Positions 26,055-37,534 of a stretch of DNA of 49,344 bases are shown one piece after another. This DNA is from Chrysochromulina tobinii (lineage: Eukaryota > Haptophyta > Prymnesiales > Chrysochromulinaceae), in assembly GCA_001275005.1 (NCBI GenBank), contig JWZX01002894.1, positions 1-49,344 on the forward strand, in the 5' to 3' direction. Position 1 is the stretch's first letter; each line of letters starts with the position of its first letter. A program made the position numbers and the translations under genes. Under the pieces are notes generated by a model, which saw only the letters and a list, made by a program, of their open reading frames with translations, made no database searches and was not told the origin of the DNA.

Positions 26055-26525
26055 AGGCGCGCGCACAGCCGCCGCTTCGGTGCGCCCGCGAGCGCAGAGA
26101 ATGGCGCGACACACAGTCTATGCACTATGGATCACATGGAGATAGGATTATCACAGATACACCCCAGAGGGGCTGTCGTCGAGCTTCAGTGACTGTCAGG
26201 TCTGAGTTTCAGTCTGAGTTGTTTCGCGGCCACACACGCGCCCACTCCGGCTCCCGGCACCCGGCACCCGGGGAGCCGGGGTCCGCTTTGGTCCGCTCCG
26301 GCCTCCGCGGCGCGGGCTCGCGATATTCACCGAAATAGCTAATTGTAACCAAAGTCTCTGCGTAAGAGCTTCCGAGATGGCAAATTTCGTGATTGATGGT
26401 TTGTGAATTGAACTGTGATTCCTACGAACTTCGCGGTCATGAAGGCCTCCGGAAAGCCGTAGCCGACGCACCCTCTTCCGGACGCGAGGGCGACCCTGGC
26501 GTCGATATAAATGTCGGCGACAAAA

Positions 26526-27471
26526 ATGGCCTCAACCTTCAGCGTCGCCACGCTGATGCCGTCCAACAGCACGATCGGGCACGATGTCGAGAAGAGCGCG
26601 GTGCTCCAGGTTGCGACGCGGCTGCAGCAGGAGGGCCTCGCTCGGCTGGACGCCAACCCAGAATCGTGAGTTTTACTGAGCCATCTTCGCGGCCTCTCGC
26701 GTCGCTCACTCTTTTTTTCGCGCCACGTGTCTCGTTCGCTGCAGGGCACTCGTCGCGTTGCGGCAGGCGTTCGCGCTCGAGCGGCAGTATGGTTATGACG
26801 ACGAGCAGCTGTGCAGGGCTAGCGCAGCACTGTGCAAGGCGCTTTCACGCGTGCCCTCGGGGCCGGTGGAGGCGGTCACTCCGCTGCTGCAGGCGCTGGA
26901 CGCCTTGGACGCGCGCGCGATCGCGGCGGGAGAGCCGCACGCGCCCAGCGGCTCGCCGCACCTCGGGTTCCTCACGCGCGAGCTCTATGGTCTTGCGCGC
27001 AAGCTGAGTTGCACGACGGAGCCGCATGGCGGAGCTCACGCACGGCTGGATGACCTGCGCGCGGCGGACCGCGCGTACGAGCGGCTCGCACAGCTCGCCA
27101 AGACTCACAAGCCGTTGCGCATCGGCACGCAGACCGAGCTCATCCTTACCTCGGAAGAGTGCTTCTACCAGCTGGCCGTCGCAGCCGAGCGTGCCGGGAT
27201 GGCGCTCATGCGCTCGGGCTTGGCACGCGATCAGGAGGCGGCGTGCTTCTTCCTGCAGCGCGCAGCGCGCAAGCTCAAGCTAGCAGGGGCCTACGAGCAC
27301 GATCCGAGGGTAGCTGAGGTTAGGAGTCTGCTCTCCACTGCCGAGGCACAGCTCAGGGACACGCAGCAGCAGCCGGCGCTCATGCCACAGCCGGGTGGGC
27401 CGAAGGCCGATGCGCCCGGGAGCGCCGCCGCGAGCGCGTCCGTACTGCCCGAGTCGTGTCTCGTGCAGTGA
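26526..27471 (+). CDS. Helical hypothetical protein
   Basis: Two exons, 26526-26665 and 26745-27471, 288 residues. The donor GTGAGT and an acceptor after a T-rich tract (TCGCTGCAG) are strong, and the phase joins PES to ALVALRQAF. The protein is mostly amphipathic helices of 25-35 residues, somewhat TPR-like (for example ECFYQLAVAAERAGMALMRS and AACFFLQRAARKLKLAG). A low-complexity tail rich in Gln, Pro and Ala follows. I do not recognise the family. Stop is TGA. Confidence 0.65.
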
Positions 27472-28146
27472 CGACGGGTTAGGATACATGATACCACATC
27501 AGATCAGCATGTGCAGACAGAGCGGCAGTGAGTGCCTTCGCGCTACCTCCCGAAGGCCGTCTCTCGATTTCTCGAGGCGCAGAGAGGGAGAGCGCGCGAG
27601 GTCCGCACGCATGTGAGAGGCGGCGTGCCGCGAGCGCCCTCAGAGCAGAGGCAGTGATGTTCCAAGAGACGACAGACGAGGGTCGAGGTCCCCTCTACCC
27701 TGCGTCGCTCGACGTGCGTTGGAAAACAAGATGCAAGCGTGGTCTGTAGGACTGTAGCAGGCCTGTGATTTGCGTGACACTTCTGGCGAGAATCGGCCAC
27801 ATGCGACTTGGTTGTCTTCATGCTCACGAAGCCCCGTGAGACTGGAGAATCGTTATCTCTCCGCGCGTCGCGTGCCGGAGTTTCTGTGCCCCAACCGATC
27901 TCCCTGCGATCACGCATCTCTCACGCAACCCACAGTCATGTGAGTCCACGCCGCCGGCCCCCGTCGGCACCTGCGAGCGGCGCACTTTGCATTCGCACCC
28001 GTGCGCACTGGCATCGCCAGACGGGCAGCGCATGCCCCTCTGTGCGCCAGCCATCAGCAGGGACTGAATGGGCACCAGGCAGCCTGCGCGCTCCAACACC
28101 ACTCGATTGCTGATGTATCTCTGCGCCGGTGCCTCCTGTGCCTCAG
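27472..28146. other. Ferredoxin upstream region
   Basis: About 675 bases before the recognisable ferredoxin exons. It probably contains the promoter and the exon encoding the start of the plastid-targeting signal. Several ATGs and acceptor-like sites occur (for example CCATCAGCAG near 28055), but I cannot choose between them. Confidence 0.4.
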
Positions 28147-28678
<532 letters not shown>

Positions 28679-29136
28679 GCGCGCGCAAGCCGGCAAGGCT
28701 CGCAGGGGCCAGCGGCCCGGCTCGCACCTGAGCCATGGCACGCGGCCCCCGGAGCGGGGCCCTCGAACCAAGTGACGGCGAGAGGCGTCGACACACATGC
28801 GGAGGGAAGCAGGCGCGGTTCGGGCGAATTTCCATCTCCACGTCTAGGGGCCTCGCAAGGTCGACGCGAGGTATATATGGATACATCACATGATGTTTGA
28901 AAACGAGTCGTAGTGAATTTGGAGAACACTGCGCACTACGGTTAACCCTTACACAGTGAGCTCAAAAGCGGAAAAGGGTAAGGGAACCCGAAGCAACCCC
29001 GTGTACGACACACGCGAGTGACGGCACTATGAAAAATATACCACTCGCCCTTGTCAACGGCTGTGTCGTGACGAATCGCAGGAACCTCTCCGTCTGTGAA
29101 TTCACGCGTTCTCGTGGCGGAGTCCACGTCTCGCCC
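28679..29136. other. Intergenic, no gene seen
   Basis: Between ferredoxin and SF3A3. AT-rich patches near 28870-28900 and 29030 may belong to the 3' end and promoter. No conserved ORF. Confidence 0.5.
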
Positions 29137-30892
29137 ATGAGCGCCTCGCTCCTCGAGCGCGGCCGTGGGCTCCACGAGGACCTCGAGGTCCTCGAGCGCG
29201 CCATGTACCGCGAGCTCGGCGACCCATCGGCCGGCAAGCTCAAGCGGGCAGATCAGAACGCTCGTGACCAGGTGCGTCCGGGCTGCGCAGCAAAAGCCAC
29301 CTGGTTTGGCGTCCCGCCCATTGGACATGCCACGCGCGCTCACGGCTCGAATCGCTCGCGTGGTTCCCAATCGACAGGTGGTGGCGACGCTGCTGAACGC
29401 GCACCAGTCGCGCAGCGCGCAGCTCGGTGCGCTTTACGCGGACGCCGATGGAGCGCGCAAGGAGGAGCTCGCCTCGATGACACAAAGGAGCGCGGAGGGT
29501 TCCATGGCGCCCGTGTTCACCACTTTCTACAACCAGCTGCGCTCGGTGCGCGAATACCATCGCAAGTTCCCTTCGGCGCCGAGCACCGAGAGCGCCGAGA
29601 CGACCCTGATCGCCGCAGTGCTCGAGGCGGCGCCGGAGGTAGGCTTCACTGGCGAGGAGGCCGAGGGCCGGTACGTGGACATGCATGCGCTGCACGAGGC
29701 GTACCTGAATCTCAAGGGGTGTGAGCGCATCGACTACTGCACCTACCTCAAACAGTGCTCTCACCTCGCCGCGCTCCCGAAGACCACGGCCACGTCGGGA
29801 GCGTACGCTCGATACTCGCGCGATTTGCGCGACTATCTGCTCGGCTTTCTGCGGCGCACACAGCCGCTCATGCCGCTGAACAAGCTGATCGAGGCGGCTG
29901 AGGCCGACTTCGAGCAGCGCTGGCAGAATGGCGCCGTCACGCGCTGGCAGAGCAGCCCACCCACCGAGGCGGCGCCAGCGCCGGCTGCAGTGGCGGCCTC
30001 GTCGGCGACCTTGGACCTTGGCACCTACGACAGCGCGGCGGCGCTCGAGGCGCTCGGTCTCGAGGTGCTCAAGCACGAGCTGACGCGCCGGGGGCTCAAG
30101 TGCGGCGGCACGCTGCAGCAGCGCGCCGAGCGGCTCTACCTGGCCAAGACGACGCCCCTGGCCGCCATGCCAAAGATCCATCTCGCCAAGCCGACGCCTC
30201 CGCCAGCGCCGCACGCCAACGGGGCCGCTTCCGGGAGCGCTTCCGATGGGAGCGCAGCCGGCTTGGCCGATGGGTCCGATGCAGCGGGCACGGCCGCTGC
30301 CGCGCGTGGCGCGCGCGCAGTCGCGTTGCTCGAGGAGCTCGTGGCGCGGCTGGGCGAGTTGCTTGCGGACGTACTCGAGGAGTCCGCGATGATGGTCGAG
30401 AAGAAGCAGGCGCGCACTTATGATGAGATCGAAAGAGATCTCATGCTCGCGGCGCAGGAGGATGCGATGGAGGTGGATGAGGACGAGGATGAGGACGCCG
30501 AGGAGAAGCCCATCTACAACCCGCTCAACCTGCCACTCGGCTGGGATGGCAAGCCCATCCCATATTGGCTCTACAAGCTGCATGGGCTCAATCTCGAGTT
30601 CAAATGCGAGATCTGCGGCAACTACTCGTACTGGGGGCCGCGCCCCTTCGAGCGCCACTTCCAAGAGTGGCGCCATGCGTACGGCATGAAGTGCCTCGGC
30701 ATCCCGAACAGCAAGCCTTTCCAAGGCATCACCCTCATCGAAGATGCGTATACGCTCTGGGCGAAGCACAAGGCGGAGAAGGGGACGACGGCCTTCCAAG
30801 CCGATACCGAGGAGGAGTTCGAGGACGGCTCCGGCAACGTGATGACGCGCAAGGTGTACACCGATCTCGCGCGCCAGGGCCTGCTCGACTGA
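29137..30892 (+). CDS. SF3A3: Splicing factor 3A subunit 3 (SF3a60/Prp9)
   Basis: Component of the U2 snRNP SF3a complex that helps fix the branch site during spliceosome assembly; nuclear. Exons 29137-29271 and 29378-30892 give 549 residues. The first exon starts MSASLLERGRGLHEDLEVL, the conserved N-terminal helix. The second contains the FYNQLRSVREYHRKFPS block, RYVDMHALHEAYLNLKG, the SAP-like KCGGTLQQRAERLYLAK, and the C-terminal block YNPLNLPLGWDGKPIPYWLY. A C2H2-type zinc finger follows (FKCEICGNYSYWGPRPFERH). An Ala/Gly-rich insert sits before the acidic stretch. Stop is TGA. Complete and likely functional. Confidence 0.97.
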
Positions 30893-31603
30893 GACCCCAC
30901 ACGTAGCGCCCACACCCAAGAATGTTGGAGTGACGAGCGGATGCATGCAACTTGCAACAGAGAGGTGTGGTTGCGTGCTTATGACTGGGCTGGAGCTCAC
31001 ACTGGGCTCACCGTTACGTCCCCAGGTCACGCTGCGTGGAGCGTGCAATGCTGCACCCATCGAAGGCTGTTTCGTGCCACGCTGCGTGAATTTTGGGTAT
31101 CACATGTTCGCGCCAGAGCGAGGCGGTGTGCGTAAGGTACGCCAGTCGCGCGATACCCACGCAGCGTATTGAGTACGTCAGTATTGAGCATGTTTTGCCT
31201 TATTTCGGTATTATTCAATGCAGTTTGACAGGGTTGGCGTTAGATTCTGATAGAGTTAAGAGTACCGTGTCGTCCGACTTCACCGCGTACGCTCGTCCGG
31301 TCCGAGTCGCGTGACGGTATCGAAACACGAAAGGCGAGCAGAGCAGCCATACAGAGGGGCGATATCAGAGAGGCCAGGCGATCGAAAAGGCCATCAGCAC
31401 CGGTGCGGACTGCACGAAATTTTCACACATAAAGGCAAACATACATAGAACTGTGAATTGATCCGTAGAAAATGCTTGCTTTCCGCCGTAAAGACAGACC
31501 GGGACTGCAGTCCAGGTGCAGTCCAGGACACCGCGTGGACGCCTATAACCCACGTCGTCCAACCCGTGACCTGCCCTCCCACCCCGCAGCGCCGACCGAC
31601 GAC
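30893..31603. other. Intergenic upstream of carbonic anhydrase
   Basis: No supportable gene. The carbonic anhydrase frame is open to an ATG at 31472. A polypyrimidine tract ending CCCCGCAG at 31582-31589 suggests a leader intron or an unseen first exon. Confidence 0.45.
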
Positions 31604-32351
31604 ATGGCCACCGAGACGACGAATCTGCACGCGGAGGTGCTCGCAGCGAATGCGGGCTACGTCGCCTCGTTTGGCGACAAGGGCAAGCTCGCGCTGCCTC
31701 CCGCGCGCGCTGCAGCATTCATCGTGTGCATGGATGCGCGCATTAACCCGGCCGCGGCCTTTGGGCTCGCCGAGGGCGACGCGCACGTGATCCGCAATGC
31801 GGGCGGCCGCGCGAGCGACGATGCGATCCGCTCTCTCGTCATCTCCCACAAGCTACTCGGCACAAAGGAGTGGTTCGGTGAGTAGCGGGGTGCGGCTGGC
31901 GCGCGCTCCGCGTCGTCTACGCGCCGCTCGGCCACGCGATATCCGCCGCCGTCTGAGCGCCCTCTGCACGGCCCCAGCAGCCACGCGCCGCGCTCACCTC
32001 GACCGTGCCCTGCCCTGCGCAGTTGTGCACCACACTGACTGCGGGATGGAGTACTTCAAGTCCGAGGAGCTCGCGAAGCTGCTCGAGACGTCGCTCGCGA
32101 CGGCAAACATCGTGCCCCTTGAGTCGGCACCCAAGGGTGTAACGTTCGAGAACGCGTCCGCCGAGGGCGGTTCGCACGATGGGCACGCCGTCCACTGGCT
32201 GCACATTGACGACCAGGAGGCGTCCGTGCGCGAGGACGTGGCGAAGATCGTGGGCCACTCGCTCACCGCGCCGGGCATCCCCGTTCACGGATACATCTAC
32301 CACGTCGCCACGGGCGCCATCCAGCACGTCGTGACGCAGGTGACGGCGTAG
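31604..32351 (+). CDS. Beta-class carbonic anhydrase
   Basis: Zinc enzyme for CO2/bicarbonate exchange. Exons 31604-31877 and 32023-32351, 200 residues. The zinc and catalytic blocks are present: [11 protein letters not shown] (Cys and the Asp/Arg pair) and, restored across the splice, [12 protein letters not shown] (H-x2-C). [20 protein letters not shown] and the C-terminal [11 protein letters not shown] also fit a compact beta-CA. The ATG at 31604 matches the usual start of short cytosolic-type forms. An upstream in-frame ATG (31472) would add a basic leader, so compartment is open. Donor GTGAGT and acceptor CTGCGCAG are strong. Stop is TAG. Confidence 0.93.
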
Positions 32352-33081
32352 TGGGGTAGCGCAGCCTCGTCTGCGCGTCAATTGCTGCGCGTAATCGACG
32401 AATCGTGGTGCGCTGGTGCCCCACGTGGATCGGGGGGGTTCAGGGGGTGGATCGGGGGGTGACGAGCTGGACGAGGCTACATCCGACGTGTCGTGCGCCG
32501 TCCTAGACGTGTAGAACGACACGCGGGCGCCCTCTCCATCACTGTGGAGACGCTCGAAGGCTCGTTTCCGCGTGTTGATTTGGTGTCAAGACGTCGCATG
32601 CGACGTCTGGAGCAGGTGGTAGACATTTGAGCCGGCGCCGCGGCCCCTACCATCGGCGTGCAGTGAATCCTCTGGAATCGCCACGGTTCTGTGGTCGGCG
32701 CATCGGGCCGTGTTCATGGCCGATGGCGAGGGGGTCCAGGCAGCAGCCACATCTCAGTGCTGTGGACGATCCGAGCAGGCAGCAGCAAGAGCAACCTGCT
32801 CGGTTGTGTACTCTTACGTTCAGTGTCGCGTAATTATTTGCAAATATGTACGGCTCATTCCAAGAACACCTTCAACGCACCTCAACATCCATCACAGGCT
32901 CACAGTTTTTTTGGACGACCCCGGCCACAGAGGTTTCCCCCACATTCACAATGAGAAAGGAGGGGCGGGCTCATGCGGCAGCATTCATGCTGCGGGTCAC
33001 TGTCTCTGCGAGACTCCAGAGCACCTCTGTCTGGACGTTCTGCACTGGCGTCTCTCCGGTGCACGTGCTCCGCTGTTGAAC
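32352..33081. other. Intergenic with G-rich repeat
   Basis: A G-rich pair of GTGGATCGGGGGG units lies at about 32425-32460. A small ORF at 32951-33079 starts MRKEGRAHAAAFMLRVTVSA and could be a signal-anchor exon of the next gene, but no splice model is convincing. Confidence 0.4.
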
Positions 33082-34269
33082 ATGGAGTCAGCACCCCGCC
33101 ACGAATCACCTTTGCTGAGCAAATGCTTTCCAGGCTCTGCTCCAGGTAGATGGCATGGCAGCCGCGCGCCAGAATGGGTGATCGCATCGCCAGAGTGCCC
33201 TCCGCTGAAGCGGTACGTGTGGGTGGACCCGACCCAGTGCGTCAAACGGCAACCGTCGACTGTGCCCAACGCTGGACCGAGCAACCTGCCCTCGTGCGTG
33301 CAGCGCAACGACTCGCTGCTCGCCAATGGGCTCGCCAACGCTTCAGTGCTCATGGTCGGCGATTCCACGTCCGCACAGCTGCTCTGGCATTCGTGCGAGG
33401 CGTTCCGCGCGCGGCCACAGGCGCTGGTGGCCATCGACCCCTCACACGGACCGCTCAAGAAGTACGCGCACAGGCTGCGCTCGCTCGACAACCATGTGTG
33501 CGACCTTCCCACGGGCGCCGGGACCGAGCGGCGTGAGCACCTCGTGATCGGCTCTTTTTCCCACTATGGCGTGACTGGCCCGCCGTACTGGGCGTTCGCG
33601 TACCCGCTGCCGCCGTGGCTGAGCAATACGACCTTCGGGATGGTGCGCGAGGACATGCCGCGCTTCCGGCTTCATACGGTGCCGCCCGATTCGGACCCCA
33701 CAGTCGTGGTGGCGAGCTCGGGGTTTTGGGACATTGCGGCGTGGTGGATGCACGAGGGCAATTTCTCGAAGCGCTGGTCGCTGCCTGTGGACGAGGAATC
33801 GTCCGTCGCGGGGGCGGGCGGTGCTGGCGTCGCGGGCGTCGCGGGCGGCGCGGGCAGCGCGGGCGGCGCGGGCGGTGTCGCGAGCCATACGACACGTTAC
33901 GTGATCGGCGTCCATCGGTTAGTTCGCGAGCTCAGGCATACTTTCCCACACTCGACCATCGTGTGGCGGATGATGCACCCGGGCCTGAAGCACTCGATCA
34001 CGCCCAGGATCGTCGCGCGCCTGAACGCGGCCGTTCGGGCGGCCGCGCCCGCCTGGCGCCTGCCGCTGCTCGATGTAGAGCCGATGGTCGCTTCGCTCTC
34101 CAAGTCCGAGCAGCCGGGCTTTGGCGGCCCCGTGTATGGCACACAGGACGGGCGCCATCTTCACCCATGGCTCAACATCGCGCTGCTCAACGTGATCCTC
34201 AACGTCGTGCGCCACGTGAGCAGAGGCAAGCGCAAGCGCTCGCACGCCGGCCCACGTCGATTGCGATGA
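33082..34269 (+). CDS. SGNH/PC-esterase-like protein
   Basis: 395 residues from the ATG at 33082. The pattern is that of SGNH-fold acyl-esterases related to plant TBL/PMR5 and PC-esterase proteins: block I VLMVGDSTSAQLLWHSCE has the nucleophile Ser in GDS, and the C-terminal block YGTQDGRHLHPWLN has the Asp-x2-His pair. A middle block ASSGFWDIAAWW fits the oxyanion region. A Gly/Ala/Val repeat (AGGAGVAGVAGGAG) interrupts the middle. Such proteins usually act on secretory-pathway or cell-surface glycans; a signal anchor is not visible in this model and may be in an upstream exon. Stop is TGA. Confidence 0.7.
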   Translation: MESAPRHESPLLSKCFPGSAPGRWHGSRAPEWVIASPECPPLKRYVWVDPTQCVKRQPSTVPNAGPSNLPSCVQRNDSLLANGLANASVLMVGDSTSAQLLWHSCEAFRARPQALVAIDPSHGPLKKYAHRLRSLDNHVCDLPTGAGTERREHLVIGSFSHYGVTGPPYWAFAYPLPPWLSNTTFGMVREDMPRFRLHTVPPDSDPTVVVASSGFWDIAAWWMHEGNFSKRWSLPVDEESSVAGAGGAGVAGVAGGAGSAGGAGGVASHTTRYVIGVHRLVRELRHTFPHSTIVWRMMHPGLKHSITPRIVARLNAAVRAAAPAWRLPLLDVEPMVASLSKSEQPGFGGPVYGTQDGRHLHPWLNIALLNVILNVVRHVSRGKRKRSHAGPRRLR

Positions 34270-34410
34270 GGGGCGATTCGGAAGTGCATGGGGCCGGAGC
34301 GCGGAGGCGCGCGCGCGCGCGCACCGCAGGATCTGTCGGGGGGTGGTTTTCAAAGTTGATGATCAGTTGTTCACACCTGATCTGCGACAGGAGCTTCGCC
34401 CTTCGGCGCG

Positions 34411-34851
34411 ATGGCCGTCTGCACGACGCTGCTCAGCTTGTGCTGCACAGCGGACGGCTTGTTGACGCATAGCCGTCCGCTTGGCACAACATCTCCACAG
34501 CTGTCGGCGATGACGGCGTCAAACGGCCCTCTCGCGTTCACGCCGAGCCGCCGTGCGCTGCTGCAGGCCTTTGCGACCAGCCCATTGCTGATGCCGTTGG
34601 TAGCGCACGCCGACGACAAGCCGGCACCGAAATGGATCAGCGGGAAGAGCGATCCTCTTCGGCCGACGTCCAAGGACAAGCCGGACGGTACCAAAAAGGA
34701 CAATAGGTACGTGTCCTGCCTCAACGATTGCGTGCCGCGGAAGCAGGGGCCGCCTGGGCCAAATCAGAAAGAGCGCGTGGACTGCCTCGACGAGTGCCAG
34801 GTCGAGTGCTGCGAGACCTACGAGCAGTGCACTTACACCATTCGCAAATGA
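34411..34851 (+). CDS. Small Cys-rich thylakoid-lumen protein (predicted)
   Basis: 146 residues. The start, MAVCTTLLSLCCTADG, is a hydrophobic signal. A second targeting segment has twin Arg followed by a hydrophobic stretch and an Ala-x-Ala cut site, SRRALLQAFATSPLLMPLVA then HADD. That is the plan of a lumenal protein imported by the Tat route. The mature part (about 75 residues) has paired Cys motifs: YVSCLNDCVP, VDCLDECQVECCETYEQC. I recall similar small Cys-rich plastid proteins in plants but cannot name a function. Stop is TGA. Confidence 0.65.
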   Translation: MAVCTTLLSLCCTADGLLTHSRPLGTTSPQLSAMTASNGPLAFTPSRRALLQAFATSPLLMPLVAHADDKPAPKWISGKSDPLRPTSKDKPDGTKKDNRYVSCLNDCVPRKQGPPGPNQKERVDCLDECQVECCETYEQCTYTIRK

Positions 34852-35105
34852 TCCTTGCATGCCATAAGAGCTCTCATCGCATGTCTTTCGTGCCGTACTC
34901 CCGCGGAGACCAGAGCAGTTCCGGCGTGTGTCGTTGCGGTCGTGACGGCGTCTTCGAGACCCATTTTACGTAAGTCACTACTTAAGAGTGAGCGCGATCT
35001 TACCGTCTCGTAGGCATCAACCCTCCCTTTTCTTTCTTCCCGGGCGCCATCCCAAGGCAGTGACGGCGCGAAATGTGCCTGTTTATCTCTGTCCGTTCCT
35101 AGACC

Positions 35106-36383
35106 TCAACCGACGATCAGTGCTGTCGAGTACGGGCCGCACGCCATGCCGACGACCTTGGCACCGTCGAGCGAGTGGGCGTTGACTTCGGCGAGCTCCC
35201 ACTGCTTGCGGTGCAACTTGGCCAGCGCGAGCGACGGACCGACGCCGTACGTGTACAGATGCCCACTCGCTGTCCGCAGGGCCAGATGGGATGCGCCTAC
35301 CTGCAGATCGACAATCTCGGAGCCGAGCTGGTCGGCGCCCGGGACGAGCGTCGGCTGGAAGAAGCGTTGCATGCCCCACACGAAGACGCGCCCGTCCTCG
35401 AGCAGCGCCGCCGTGCCCGACTCGCCGCACGCGAATCGCGTCGCCTTTGGCGTTGGCTTGCCCTCCTCCTGTGATCCGATCTCGATTGCGATCTCGACTG
35501 CTTGCGGCTCCTGCTGAGCATCGAAGGACTGACCCGAATTGAGAAGGCCGACGACCTCATACCCGAGCTGCCAGTGCTCGTTGCGCCCCCACGTGTACGC
35601 CATGCCGTCCACGCCGAGCACGCCCGTGTGCCCTTCGCCCGCCTGAGCCACGAGCGACGGCCCAAACGGGCTCTCTTCGCCCTCGAGGCGCGCTGGTGCG
35701 AGCACGCGTGTGGGCGCGAGGCAGTCGGAGGCGTCGCCGTGGCCGAGACGGCCCCACTCGCCACGCCCGAAGGTCCACACGCCGCCCTCGCGGTCGAGCA
35801 CCACTGAGTGGTACCCACCCGCCGACACGGTTGCCGCCGCCACACCCTCAGTGCCGTCCGGCCCGAAGCTGGCCAGCTTCGCGAATGCCTCGAGCTGCGT
35901 GCGGTTGCCGTGGCCGAGACCGCCCGCGCCGTTGAGGAGGGAGCCGCCGAAACCGCAGCTGTACACCTCGCCCGCCGCCGTCAGCGCCAGGGTGTGGTAC
36001 ATGCCGCACGAGAGCTGCGTCACGCCTTTGCCCGAGAGCGCCTCGACCTTGGTCGGCGTGTGCGCCTTGGTGCGCGCCGAGCCGAGGCCGAGCTGGCCAG
36101 AGCTCTCGAGACCCCACACGTACACGTCGCCGTCCGAGGACACGGCCGCGGAGTGGTACTTGCCGCACGCGACGTGCACGATCGGCGTGTCCTTGAGCGC
36201 CTCCACCAGCGTTGGGTTCTCGCGGTCCTTCGTCTCGCCGAGCCCGAGCTTGTGCGACTCGCCCGTGCCGCACATGTACAGCGTGCCCGCGGCGGGCGCC
36301 GCCGTCGACGCAGCGGCGCTGAATCGGCGGCGACCGACGCCGACGGCGAGCTCAAGCGAGCGTCGCGCGGCTGCACTCCACAT
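35106..36383 (-). CDS. RCC1-repeat protein, probable mitochondrial targeting
   Basis: 425 residues, intronless. The first 30 residues are Arg/Ala/Ser-rich without acidic residues except one Glu (MWSAAARRSLELAVGVGRRR), which suggests a mitochondrial presequence. The rest is a beta-propeller of about seven RCC1 repeats with the VxCGxYHSxAV and GxVYxWG patterns (for example VACGKYHSAAVSSDGDVYVW, LSCGMYHTLAL, AGGYHSVVLDREGGVWTFG). The layout recalls RCC1L/WBSCR16-type mitochondrial proteins rather than the nuclear Ran exchange factor; that assignment is inference. Stop is TGA. Its ATG lies 174 bases from the divergent gene at 36558. Confidence 0.85.
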   Translation of the reverse strand: MWSAAARRSLELAVGVGRRRFSAAASTAAPAAGTLYMCGTGESHKLGLGETKDRENPTLVEALKDTPIVHVACGKYHSAAVSSDGDVYVWGLESSGQLGLGSARTKAHTPTKVEALSGKGVTQLSCGMYHTLALTAAGEVYSCGFGGSLLNGAGGLGHGNRTQLEAFAKLASFGPDGTEGVAAATVSAGGYHSVVLDREGGVWTFGRGEWGRLGHGDASDCLAPTRVLAPARLEGEESPFGPSLVAQAGEGHTGVLGVDGMAYTWGRNEHWQLGYEVVGLLNSGQSFDAQQEPQAVEIAIEIGSQEEGKPTPKATRFACGESGTAALLEDGRVFVWGMQRFFQPTLVPGADQLGSEIVDLQVGASHLALRTASGHLYTYGVGPSLALAKLHRKQWELAEVNAHSLDGAKVVGMACGPYSTALIVG

Positions 36384-36557
36384 TCGGCGGCGTGTGGTTT
36401 CGTCGGGTTTACGCAGCCTGGTTTACCGTTACACTAAGTCCGTACGACGAGGTTGCGCCCCACCTGAAAGCTAGTTGAAGTAGTCGTCAGTCATCGAACG
36501 CCACGTGTTTGCTGGACTTTGCAGCCCGTCCGCAACGGTTGAGCCCGAGCACACGAC

Positions 36558-37066
36558 ATGGCCGCCAGGATGGCGGTGGTCCATAGGCCTTCTGGTGAAG
36601 CCAGTTTTCTGCGTGCCAAGAAGGCACCGAGCCTGGAGCCCGCGCCACTGAAGGCGATGACGGAAAAGGACTTTGATTTTATCAATCGCATGGACAGCGA
36701 CGTTGAGGGGCGCCGGCGGACCGCCTTCATGGAGCAGCTCAAAAAGGACCCGCGCTTCCGCCCCGAGATGCTGGAGCCTGCCAAGTCTAAGTTCCAGGTG
36801 CAACGCTGGCTCGCATCGGCGATCGCCTTGCGCCGCGTCCGCGGTGCTCACGCATCGCTCTCGCCATCTCTCTCTGTTCTGTGCAGACTGTCACGCTCGT
36901 GGGTGGGCCGATCGTCAAGACGCACAAGTCAACCAAGAACGGGTATGAGGGGCAGAAGCACAAGTGGGGGCCGCTCGGCGGCTGGTGCGCCGCCGTGCCC
37001 ACCACACCGCATCCACGCTGTGATCGGCCACAAGCTCATCGCCCTGCTCTGCGCCGCAGGTATTGA
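36558..37066 (+). CDS. Small conserved-looking hypothetical protein, three exons
   Basis: Exons 36558-36797, 36887-36984 and 37060-37066, about 114 residues. Exon 1 is charged and helical (RMDSDVEGRRRTAFMEQLKK). Exon 2 gives TVTLVGGPIVKTHKSTKNGY and then KHKWGPLGGW. The second intron (36985-37059, 75 bases) is a multiple of three, so retention leads to the same TGA with a different Arg/Pro-rich tail. I do not recognise the family. The 5' end is 174 bases from the RCC1 gene's ATG, suggesting a shared promoter. Confidence 0.6.
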
Positions 37067-37534
37067 TCAAGGCATTCAACAGCAGCAGCAGCGCAGCAGC
37101 AGTCCTCTCGGTGTGTCGCGTCATCGTCGGGCGGATCTTTCACGGTGCAGTCTCTCCGTCTCAATTGGGAGGAAGTTGCGACTTGGGTCCCTTGACTTGC
37201 AACATCGACTATACAGAGATTGGGACGTCATGTTGCACGAGCGTCACTTGGCGGGCTCGGCGCTCGCGGGCTGGAGGGCACGTCTAGGGCACGTCCGGCT
37301 GATCAAGGGGTACGGTGTAGCCCTTTTCCCCTATACACATCGCAAAAAGAGTCGATCGGCTCTATAGTGCATCAACCTAGTTGACAATGATATATTATTC
37401 TTTTATTATTCTCTCAGCTGCGCTCCGGGGACCTCAACCGGTGTAGACATAAGGTCGCGCCCCCGGCGCAGCCGCAGGGCGCGCAGGAAACGCGTCACCG
37501 TCGTTAAGCTCGCAAACGTACCGTCACCGCGATG
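37067..37534. other. Intergenic between convergent genes
   Basis: Contains an AT-rich stretch at about 37387-37415 (TATATTATTCTTTTATTATT), unusual for this GC-rich DNA and probably 3'-end signal sequence. No supportable gene. Confidence 0.5.
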
